Positions 15,427-22,938 of a stretch of 64,000 nt of DNA are shown in pieces; positions within the stretch are counted from its first letter, which is position 1, and every line of letters begins with the position of its first letter. The position numbers and the translations under genes were made by a program. The stretch lies in the NCBI RefSeq assembly GCF_042677945.1, contig NZ_JBHUDN010000001.1, one strand, 5' to 3'. This DNA is from Haloplanus litoreus. GTDB lineage: Archaea; Halobacteriota; Halobacteria; Halobacteriales; Haloferacaceae. The notes beneath the pieces were generated by a model. It saw nothing but the letters and a program-made list of their open reading frames with translations, was not told the origin of the DNA and made no database searches.

Positions 15427-16371
15427 ATCGACTCACAGGAGGTCCCCCGGTTCGCGGGCGTCGCGTCGTTCATGCGTGCGTCCCACGTGCACGATTTGAG
15501 CGACACTGACACCGACGCCGACGCGGCGTTCCTCGGCATCCCGTTCGACGACGCCACCACCTACCGACCGGGTGCCCGGTTCGGTCCGCGCACGATTCGC
15601 GAAGCCTCGACCCTCCTCAAGCCGTCCAATCCGGTGACGGGAACGAACCTCCAGGAGTACGCGCTCGTCGACCACGACGACGTCCCCGTCGTTCCCGGCT
15701 ACATCGAGGACACGTTCGAGGCGATTCAGGAACGCGTCGCGTACGTCCTTGACCACGACGTACTGCCCGCGATCGCGGGCGGCGATCACTCCACGACGCT
15801 GCCGGTACTGCGCGCTCTCGCGGACGAACACGGGCCGGTGTCGCTCGTTCAGTTCGACGCCCACTCGGACCTGTGGACGGAGTATTTCGGCAAGAGCCAC
15901 AACCACGGGACGACGTTCCACACGGCTATCGAAGAAGGATTGATCGACCCGGAGACGTCGATTCGCATCGGGGACCGCGGCGGCCTGTACGGCCCACAGG
16001 ACGTGGAGCGCTTCGAAGCGTCGGGCATCGAGTACTACACCATCGAGGAAGCGGTCGAGGCGGGCATCGAGGGACTGGGCGCGGCCATCCACGACCGGGT
16101 CGAGGGACCGACGTTTGCGACCATCGACGTCGACGCCATCGACCCCGCGTACGCTCCCGGGACGGGGACGCCCATGCCCGGCGGATTCACGTCCCGCGAA
16201 ATTCTGCGGTTGACGCGCGAACTCCACGGGGTCGACCTCGTCGGATTCGACCTCGTCGAAGTCGCGCCGCCGTACGACGACCAGTCCGGGACGACCGCCA
16301 CTCTAGCGGCGAACGTCATGTTCGAGGTCTCTGTGCGGCTCTCGATGGCTGAACAATTTTCATCCATGTAG
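15424..16371 (+). CDS. Agmatinase-family ureohydrolase, guanidino substrate not certain
   Basis: A 315-residue Mn-dependent (or Ni-dependent) ureohydrolase that cleaves a guanidino group to release urea. Metal ligands are visible: His122 (AGGDHST), Asp145/His147/Asp149 (FDAHSDLW) and Asp235/Asp237 (TIDVDAIDP). The N-terminal segment RFAGVASFMR and IPFDDATTYRPGARFGP are typical of the agmatinase/guanidinobutyrase group. The substrate could be agmatine, a guanidino acid or guanidine itself; residues alone do not decide. The GTG start at 15424 has GGAGG just upstream and includes the conserved RFAG...FMR segment. Neighbours (creatininase, Gdx) favour a guanidino compound. Confidence 0.85.
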   Translation: MIDSQEVPRFAGVASFMRASHVHDLSDTDTDADAAFLGIPFDDATTYRPGARFGPRTIREASTLLKPSNPVTGTNLQEYALVDHDDVPVVPGYIEDTFEAIQERVAYVLDHDVLPAIAGGDHSTTLPVLRALADEHGPVSLVQFDAHSDLWTEYFGKSHNHGTTFHTAIEEGLIDPETSIRIGDRGGLYGPQDVERFEASGIEYYTIEEAVEAGIEGLGAAIHDRVEGPTFATIDVDAIDPAYAPGTGTPMPGGFTSREILRLTRELHGVDLVGFDLVEVAPPYDDQSGTTATLAANVMFEVSVRLSMAEQFSSM

Positions 16372-16433
16372 ATAGAGGTAGCACAATATTCCTATACGCG
16401 CAACAATTTTCGCATTTACGTCATCTGCATCAG

Positions 16434-16442
16434 TATATTTAA
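16434..16442 (+). promoter_or_regulatory. TATA box for the symporter transcript
   Basis: TATATTTAA in AT-rich DNA, about 33 bp before ATG 16473. A transcript would start near 16466, leaving a leader of only a few bases before the small ORF. Confidence 0.6.
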
Positions 16443-16472
16443 GTAAGGGTGTTTTCATTGTGGTGTCGTACC

Positions 16473-16619
16473 ATGAGCAGTGGTGGCAATGTACCACGGG
16501 GGTCAGTACCGGCGTGGCCTCACGAGCAGGGAGTACGATCGTCCGTAAGCGACTCGGCTCGTCCGGCTGACGGGAACGTCGGGGAAGCCGGCCCCATCGA
16601 GACGAAACGGAGGACGTAG
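16473..16619 (+). CDS. Small hydrophilic 48-residue ORF upstream of the symporter
   Basis: The ORF starts MSSGGNVPRGSVPAWPHEQ and ends ETKRRT two bases before the symporter ATG. A strong TATA box places its ATG almost at the transcript 5' end, and the GGAGG that serves the symporter lies inside its last codons. It has no hydrophobic segment, so it is not one of the usual small symporter subunits. It may be a leader peptide, or an untranslated leader that happens to be open. Confidence 0.4.
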   Translation: MSSGGNVPRGSVPAWPHEQGVRSSVSDSARPADGNVGEAGPIETKRRT

Positions 16620-16621
16620 CG

Positions 16622-18163
16622 ATGGCATTCGACATCAAGACCGGCATTTATGTGGTGTACCTCCTCTTCGTCCTCGGCATCGCCGTCTACTCCTACGGCA
16701 AAATCGACGGGCCCGAGGACCTGCTGGTCGCCGGATTCGAACTCCCGCTTCCGTTCGTTACCGGGAGCCTGATCGCCAGCCTGTTGACCGCGACGTACTT
16801 TTTCACCGCCGTCGGCCTCGGTTTCAACACGGGCGGCTGGGAGGCGACGGCCGTCCTCACGGGTCTCGGCTCGACGATGATCCTGGGCGGCATCATCTGG
16901 ACGAAGCCGCTTCGCCGTCTCCGCGGGTGGACGATGAGCGACTACTACTACCGTCGATTCGGGGAGAGCAAGATAATCGGCGCGTACGCCGGCGTGTTGA
17001 TGTGGGTGGCGTTCAACATCTTCCTCGTCGGCGCACTCACCACGGGCGGGGCGTATATCGTCGCCGCCGTTCTGAACATCGACTTCACGACGGCCGTGTT
17101 CATCACCGCGGCCATCACGGCGCTGTACAGTATGCTCGGTGGGTTGTGGGCCGTCGCCTACACCGACACACTGCAGGCGTTCATCGGGCTGGCCGGCCTG
17201 TTCTTCGGTGCGTTCCTGCTGTTCGGCGACGTCGGCTGGGGGACGCTCGGTGGCACGAGCCACTGGAACGTCCCGCACCTGCTCACCGCCAGCGGGACCA
17301 CGTTCTGGGCGTTCTTCATCGTGTTCGCCGTGGGCGACCTGCCCGCGGCCGACATCGGGCAGCGCGTCGCCGGCTCCGACAGCCCGGACACGGCGCGGAA
17401 GGCGATGCTCGTCGCCGGAACGATCATCGTCATCGTCGGCTTCCTGCCCGGGTTCATCGGCGAAGCGCTCCAGCCGCTCTACTCGAATCCCGAAAACGCC
17501 GAGCGGCTGTTCATCCAGTACATCGACAGCGAGATGCATCCGGTCATCGGGGGCATCGTCCTCTCGTCGATTGGGGCGGCGGCGATGTCCACCCTCGACT
17601 CGGCGTACGTGGCGGGCACCGCCTGCCTCCTGAAGAACGGCTACCTCGACGTCATCAACCCGGACGCGTCGGACGACCGGCTGATGCTCTACTCGCGCAT
17701 CCTGATCGGCTTCTCGGCGCTCGTCGGCGCACTCCTCGCGGCCTACTTCCAGAAGGCGCTGTTCCTGTCGGTGCTGACGTTCGACCTCATCTTCGTGACG
17801 CTCGTGCCTCCGCTCATCTTCGGGGTGTACTGGAAACAGACCAACGAGAAGGCGACCATGCTCTCGATTACGGTGGGGCTGGTCACGTACATCCTCCTCT
17901 ACCAGTTCGGGAACCCACTGGCGTTTACGTCCGACGCCTTCGGACTCAGCCTCGTCGCCTCGATGTGGAGTACGGTCAACTGGGTGCCGTCGGTCCTCCT
18001 TTCCACCACCGCCATCGTCGTCGGCTCGTACGTGTGGAAGCCGGCCGACACCTCGCTGGATGCCTACGAGCGCCAACACGACCCGAGCCACGACCACACC
18101 GACTCACCCGAGATGTTCGGTAACGCAACGAACCAGCCCGGACAGACGTACGCCGAGGACTGA
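16622..18163 (+). CDS. Sodium:solute symporter (SSS family)
   Basis: A 513-residue permease with about 13 transmembrane helices from residue 7 to 460 and a hydrophilic C-terminal tail. SSS hallmarks are the helix-2 segment FVTGSLIASLLTATYFFTA, the WTMSDYYYRRFGES motif and the SSIGAAAMSTLDSAYVAGT sodium-site helix with adjacent S/T residues. The substrate is not predictable from sequence. Co-orientation with creatininase and ureohydrolase suggests uptake of creatinine, creatine or another guanidino compound. GGAGG 8 bases before ATG 16622 sets the start. Confidence 0.88.
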   Translation: MAFDIKTGIYVVYLLFVLGIAVYSYGKIDGPEDLLVAGFELPLPFVTGSLIASLLTATYFFTAVGLGFNTGGWEATAVLTGLGSTMILGGIIWTKPLRRLRGWTMSDYYYRRFGESKIIGAYAGVLMWVAFNIFLVGALTTGGAYIVAAVLNIDFTTAVFITAAITALYSMLGGLWAVAYTDTLQAFIGLAGLFFGAFLLFGDVGWGTLGGTSHWNVPHLLTASGTTFWAFFIVFAVGDLPAADIGQRVAGSDSPDTARKAMLVAGTIIVIVGFLPGFIGEALQPLYSNPENAERLFIQYIDSEMHPVIGGIVLSSIGAAAMSTLDSAYVAGTACLLKNGYLDVINPDASDDRLMLYSRILIGFSALVGALLAAYFQKALFLSVLTFDLIFVTLVPPLIFGVYWKQTNEKATMLSITVGLVTYILLYQFGNPLAFTSDAFGLSLVASMWSTVNWVPSVLLSTTAIVVGSYVWKPADTSLDAYERQHDPSHDHTDSPEMFGNATNQPGQTYAED

Positions 18164-18197
18164 CGCCGAACAGCAGTTCTCCCGACCTACCTGACAT

Positions 18198-18977
18198 ATG
18201 ATACACGACACCGAGAACGGACGGGGCCGCTTGGCCGGCAGCAGCGCACTCGTAACCGGTGCCTCCCGCGGTATCGGGAGTGCAATTGCCGTCGCGTTCG
18301 CCCGGGAGGGCGCTGACGTGGCGATAAACTACTATTCGAACGACTCCGCCGCGGCGGCGACTGCGGACGAAGCCCGCGACGCCGCGCCTCCCGGAACGGA
18401 CGTGACGACCGTCCAGGCGGACGTCTCGAACGAGGACGCCGTCGACGAACTGTTCGATACCGTCCGGGACCGACTCGGTAGCCCCGACGTCCTGGTGAAC
18501 AACGCGGGGGTCCTATCCCACGCCCGCGTGACCGACATGTCCGTCGACGAGTGGGACCGGATTCTCGACACCAACCTTCGCGGGACGTTTCTCTGCACGC
18601 GTCGTGCGCTCGACGACATGCAGGCGGCGGGTTCGGGGAGAATCATCAACGTCACGTCCGACCTCGGGCATCTCGGGGCGGAGGAACTCGCCCACTACAG
18701 CGCCTCCAAGGGTGGGATGATAGCGTTCACCCGGGCCGTCGCCCGGGAAGCGGCGCCGGACGTTCGCGTCAACGCCATCGCGCCGGGTCCCATCGAGACG
18801 GAGATGCTAACCGAGGACGTCTCGCCGGAACGGCAAGAAGAGGAGGCCGACATCCCGATGCAGCGGGTGGGCGAACCGGAGGAAGTCGCGCCGGCAGCGG
18901 TGTTCCTCGCGAGCGACGACGCGAGCTTCTTCACGGGCCAGACGCTCGACCCGAACGGCGGCTCGGCGATGTACTGA
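18198..18977 (+). CDS. Short-chain dehydrogenase/reductase (FabG-like)
   Basis: A 259-residue classical SDR. Cofactor site TGASRGIGSAIA (about 20-31), NNAG at about 98, a serine-containing strand INVTSDLGHLG, and the catalytic YSASK. The variable residue after the second strand (NYYSND) gives no clear NAD/NADP preference. It lies 34 bp after the symporter on the same strand and so may be co-transcribed. The substrate is unknown. Confidence 0.85.
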   Translation: MIHDTENGRGRLAGSSALVTGASRGIGSAIAVAFAREGADVAINYYSNDSAAAATADEARDAAPPGTDVTTVQADVSNEDAVDELFDTVRDRLGSPDVLVNNAGVLSHARVTDMSVDEWDRILDTNLRGTFLCTRRALDDMQAAGSGRIINVTSDLGHLGAEELAHYSASKGGMIAFTRAVAREAAPDVRVNAIAPGPIETEMLTEDVSPERQEEEADIPMQRVGEPEEVAPAAVFLASDDASFFTGQTLDPNGGSAMY

Positions 18978-19001
18978 CCGGCGACGGCTTCCGGCCGGCG
19001 G

Positions 19002-19766
19002 TCACTCCGCCATGTAGCCGCCGTCGACGACGAGGTTGTGGCCGGTGATGTAGCCCGCCTCGTCGCTCGCGAGAAACACGGCGGCGTCGGCGACGTCCTC
19101 CGGTCGGCCGTCCCTCCGGAGCGGGATGCTGTCGGTGTACTCGCCGATGACTTCCTCCTCGTCTTGTTGGGTCTGTGCCGTCTCGATGATGCCCGGGTTG
19201 AGGGCGTTCACCCGAATCCCGTGCGGTCCCTGTTCGACGGCGAGTTCGCGGGTCAGGTTCGCGACGCCGCCTTTCGACGCGCAGTACGCCGACGACCGGT
19301 CGTAGCCCGCGAGCCCGGCAATCGACGAGAGATTGACGATTGCACCCCCGTCGCCTTGCTCCTGCATCGCGTCGATTGCCACCTTCGAGCCGAAGTAGAC
19401 GCCCTTGAGGTTGACGTCCATGACCCGATCGTACGTCTCCTCGTCGACGTTCGTAATGTCCGTCTGTGGTGGGAAGATGCCCGCGTTGTTCACCATGACG
19501 TCGAGGCTCCCGTACGTCTCCCTCGCTTCGGCTACGGCGCGCTCGACGTCGGCAACCGAGGAGACGTCGGTCCTGACGAACGTACTCGTCCCCCCGTCCG
19601 CGACGATGCTCTCGTGTGTCGGCGTGCCACCCTCGCGGGGGTTCTCGCGCGTGTCGGCCACGACGACGCCGGCTCCTTCCTCGGCGAACCGCTTTGCGAT
19701 GGCCCGGCCGATTCCGGACGCCGCGCCGGTCACTACTGCGGTCCGTTCCGTGAGTCGTTGTGTCAC
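19002..19766 (-). CDS. Short-chain dehydrogenase/reductase
   Basis: A 254-residue classical SDR with TGAASGIGRAIA (about 14-25), an aspartate after strand 2 (VVVADTREN) that favours NAD, NNAG, SSIAG with the catalytic serine, and YCASKGG. GTG 19766 gives the usual family length; an ATG at 19850 would add 28 residues of unlikely composition. It is convergent with the other SDR (24 bp between stops). The region 19767-20033 is a divergent upstream region with no gene. Confidence 0.83.
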   Translation of the reverse strand: MTQRLTERTAVVTGAASGIGRAIAKRFAEEGAGVVVADTRENPREGGTPTHESIVADGGTSTFVRTDVSSVADVERAVAEARETYGSLDVMVNNAGIFPPQTDITNVDEETYDRVMDVNLKGVYFGSKVAIDAMQEQGDGGAIVNLSSIAGLAGYDRSSAYCASKGGVANLTRELAVEQGPHGIRVNALNPGIIETAQTQQDEEEVIGEYTDSIPLRRDGRPEDVADAAVFLASDEAGYITGHNLVVDGGYMAE

Positions 19767-20033
19767 GAATTCGTTGGGCGGTTCCGAATCGGTTAGTTGC
19801 TTCGAATCGCGACCCGACGCGAGTTCGGCCGGGGGTGCCCCATTCGTCACCGCGGACGGCGACGACCACTCCTGCCAACTGATGTGTTCGAACCCCGGGC
19901 ACTCACCGCCTGGTGGGACCGTTCCTTCGGACGTTCGCCCCCTCCAGCCGCGCGGCTCCGTCGACCCACTACGGTCGCGCCGGCCCTCGCGACGCCCCCA
20001 CCACTATACCCGCCGCCGCCCACTCCCCACGAT

Positions 20034-21284
20034 ATGCCACCCTCTCGACGCGCCGTCCTCGGCGCCATCGGCCTCGCAGCGACCGGCGGCGTCGCCGGCT
20101 GTCTCGACTCGTCCACCCCCGGCCGCATCGACGACGCCGGACTCCCGGCGTCGGCGGCGGCGACGACGTCGTTCCGCGGCGGCCTCCACCGACGGGGCGT
20201 CTACCCCGACGCGACGGTCCCCGCGGAGCCACGCGTCGAGTGGACGCTCCGTGGCGTGAACACGGGCGACCACACGGCGGCGAAGGCGAGTCCCGTCGCG
20301 ACGCCCGAGGGTGATCTCGTGGTTCCCGGCGACGCCGGCGACGTGCGGCGGGTGAACCCGGACGGCGACGTCGTCTGGACGGCCGCCGTCGAGGAGACGG
20401 CCCGGGGGATTCACGGCACGCCCGTCGTCGCCAACGGAACGGTCTACGTCGGTGCCTACGACGGCGCGCTCTACGCGTTCGACCTCGGGACTGGCGAGCG
20501 GTTCTGGCGGCGGGTGCTCGGCGACGCCATCGGATCGAGTCCGGGGTATCACGACGGCACCGTCTACATCGCCGTCGAGTATTACGACCCGAGCGGCGCG
20601 ATGTTCGGCGTCGACGCCGTCACCGGTGAGGTGGTCTGGGCGGACCACCGGCCGACGGATCACCCTCACTCGACGTGCGCGCTCGACCGCGAGACGGAAC
20701 GCCTCGTCGTCGGCTCGAACGACGGCACCCTGTACGCGTGGACGTATCCGGACCTGACGTTCGCGTGGTCGTTCTCGACCGGCGACGCGATCAAGGGCCC
20801 CATCGCGACCTACGACGGGAGCGCCTTCTTCGGATCGTGGGACGAGCACGTCTACCGGGTCGCCCTCGACGACGGGGCACGGGAGTGGGCCGCCGAAACC
20901 GGGGATATGGTGATGTCCGGGCCGGCGGTCGAGGCGGCGACCGGCACCGTCTACGTCGGGAGTCACGACTCGCGGCTCCACGCGCTCGACGCCGTGACCG
21001 GGAACACGCGGTGGACGTTCGACACCGACGGGTCGATCATCGGCTGTCCGACCGTCGCCGGCGATCACGTCCTCGTCGGCTCCTACGACCGGACCTGTTA
21101 CGCCCTGGAGAAACTGACGGGCGAGGCCCGCTGGACCGTCGACGGCGTCGGCTACGTGACCAGCGCACCGACGGTCGTCGACGGTGCGGTCTACTTCACC
21201 GACCGTGCGTCCGAGGCACACCTCGACGGCGGCGACGGCCCGACGGGTGGGCTGTACAAGGTCGGCCCCGCAGCCGGTGGGTGA
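20034..21284 (+). CDS. PQQ-repeat beta-propeller Tat lipoprotein
   Basis: A 416-residue exported protein. The N terminus MPPSRRAVLGAIGLAATGGVAGC combines a twin-arginine signal with a lipobox ending at Cys23, so it is probably anchored outside the membrane through that cysteine. From about residue 50 there are repeated blades with the pattern GTVYVGAYDGALYAFD...G, at least seven copies, as in PQQ_2/BamB-like propellers. No catalytic dehydrogenase residues are obvious, so it is more likely a binding or scaffold propeller than an enzyme. ATG 20034 is set by the signal peptide. Confidence 0.85.
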   Translation: MPPSRRAVLGAIGLAATGGVAGCLDSSTPGRIDDAGLPASAAATTSFRGGLHRRGVYPDATVPAEPRVEWTLRGVNTGDHTAAKASPVATPEGDLVVPGDAGDVRRVNPDGDVVWTAAVEETARGIHGTPVVANGTVYVGAYDGALYAFDLGTGERFWRRVLGDAIGSSPGYHDGTVYIAVEYYDPSGAMFGVDAVTGEVVWADHRPTDHPHSTCALDRETERLVVGSNDGTLYAWTYPDLTFAWSFSTGDAIKGPIATYDGSAFFGSWDEHVYRVALDDGAREWAAETGDMVMSGPAVEAATGTVYVGSHDSRLHALDAVTGNTRWTFDTDGSIIGCPTVAGDHVLVGSYDRTCYALEKLTGEARWTVDGVGYVTSAPTVVDGAVYFTDRASEAHLDGGDGPTGGLYKVGPAAGG

Positions 21285-21516
21285 CGCGAACGTGACACAG
21301 TGGGTGCCGCTCGGCCGGACCGAGCGTCGCTCGACGTGTCGGCGACGGCGTGGCTGTCATCGGTGTGGCGCCACTCCGTCAGGGTGTTGATCCAGTCGCC
21401 CACGAGTAACTCTCCCGAACGGCCATCCCTCTGTCACCTCGCGTCGATCCGTCGCCCGGTCCAACGTTTTGAGAATCGTCGACGCCACCTATACGCCAGT
21501 CGAACCGATATTGTGT

Positions 21517-21729
21517 ATGACCACCACAACCATCGAACGGGTTCAGGAACTACTCGACGCCGTCTTGCAGGATACGACCGACGAGGAGGCCCGTTTCAAA
21601 CTTCGAACGGCCATCCAACTCCTCGAAGCCATCGAAGAGAACCACGGGCAGGCGAACGAAGTCCTCGAGAACCTGGAAATCGGGGCGGAGACCCGCGACC
21701 GACTCGCCGACCTGGGCTACCTGGAGTAG
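21517..21729 (+). CDS. Small helical conserved haloarchaeal protein
   Basis: A 70-residue acidic protein (MTTTTIERVQELLDAVLQD...RDRLADLGYLE) predicted almost wholly helical, with hydrophobic heptad-like spacing between residues 6 and 50. The ATG 21517 is preferred over 21469 because the upstream codons look like promoter DNA. No cysteine or charged active-site motif. It is 53 bp upstream of the aminotransferase and may share its transcript. Function unknown. Confidence 0.7.
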   Translation: MTTTTIERVQELLDAVLQDTTDEEARFKLRTAIQLLEAIEENHGQANEVLENLEIGAETRDRLADLGYLE

Positions 21730-21782
21730 CGCCCGGCAATCGGTGCGTATTCCCGTCCCCTCGTCGTATCCCCCTGTCACCG

Positions 21783-22928
21783 ATGGTCTCCGAGCGCGCA
21801 GCCGACGTGACCCCGTTTCTGGCGATGGACGTGCTAGAGCGGGCGAACGAACTGGATGACGTGATCCACCTGGAGGTGGGCGAACCGGACTTCTCCCCGC
21901 CCGACCGGGTCGTCGAGACGGCCGTGGAGTCGGTGCGGGCCGGCAACACGAACTACACTGCCGCGCGGGGCAAGCCGGCTCTCCGGCGGGCCATCGCCGC
22001 CCACTACGCCCGCGAGTACGGCGTCGACGTCGACCCCGGCCGCGTCGTCGTCACACCCGGGTCCTCGCCCGGCCTGTTGCTGGCGATGGCGGCCCTCGTC
22101 GACCCGGGCGACGAGGTTGTCCTCACCGACCCCCACTACGCCTGCTATCCGAACTTCGTGCGGACGGTCGGGGGACGCGTCGAGACGGTACCGCTCCGGC
22201 CCGCCGACGGTTTCCGCCCCCGCGTGCCGGCGTTCGAGCGAGCGATGGGCGCGGACACCCGGGCGCTCTTGCTCAACTCGCCCGCCAACCCCACGGGCGC
22301 CGTGATGGACGGCGACACCCTCGCGGACCTCGTCGCCCTCGCGGCCGACCACGACGCCACGCCGGTCGTCGACGAGGTGTACCACGGGCTCTCCTACGAC
22401 GTGGCGGAACACACCGTCCTCGAGTACACGGACGACGCCGTCGTTCTGAACGGCTTCTCGAAGCGGTTTGCCATGACGGGGTGGCGACTCGGGTGGCTGA
22501 TCGTTCCTCCGGACCTCGTCGACGCGGTGAACCGCCTCGCACAGAACCTGCTCATCTGTGCGCCCAACTTCGTTCAGGACGCGGGCGTCGCCGCTCTGGA
22601 GTCGCCCCCGGAGCGACTGGACGCCATCCGGGAGACCTACCGCGAGCGTCGCGACCTGCTGGTCGAGGCCATCTCCGAGTGGGGGCTGGATCCGGGGTAC
22701 ACTCCACAGGGAGCCTACTACCTGCTGGCCGACGTGAGCGACCTACCCGGCGACGCGTTCGACGTGGCGGATCTGTTCCTGGAGGAGGCGGGTGTGGCGG
22801 TCACGCCCGGTGCCGACTTCGGCGAGCAGGCAGCCGACTACCTCCGTCTCTCCTACGCGACCGACGCCGACGCCATCCACGAGGCCGTCGACCGCATCGA
22901 CGCCGTCCTCGCGACGGTCGAGCGGTGA
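21783..22928 (+). CDS. PLP-dependent class I/II aminotransferase
   Basis: A 381-residue fold-type I aminotransferase. HLEVGEPDFSPPDRVVE near residue 30 is the substrate/hinge loop of aspartate-type enzymes, TPGSSPGLL binds the cofactor phosphate, NSPANPTGAV and DEVYHGLSYD flank the ring, and NGFSKRFAMTGWRLGW contains the Schiff-base lysine. The substrate amino acid cannot be assigned. ATG 21783 gives the normal length. It converges with the histidine kinase gene. Confidence 0.88.
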   Translation: MVSERAADVTPFLAMDVLERANELDDVIHLEVGEPDFSPPDRVVETAVESVRAGNTNYTAARGKPALRRAIAAHYAREYGVDVDPGRVVVTPGSSPGLLLAMAALVDPGDEVVLTDPHYACYPNFVRTVGGRVETVPLRPADGFRPRVPAFERAMGADTRALLLNSPANPTGAVMDGDTLADLVALAADHDATPVVDEVYHGLSYDVAEHTVLEYTDDAVVLNGFSKRFAMTGWRLGWLIVPPDLVDAVNRLAQNLLICAPNFVQDAGVAALESPPERLDAIRETYRERRDLLVEAISEWGLDPGYTPQGAYYLLADVSDLPGDAFDVADLFLEEAGVAVTPGADFGEQAADYLRLSYATDADAIHEAVDRIDAVLATVER

Positions 22929-22938
22929 GGCCGACCGC

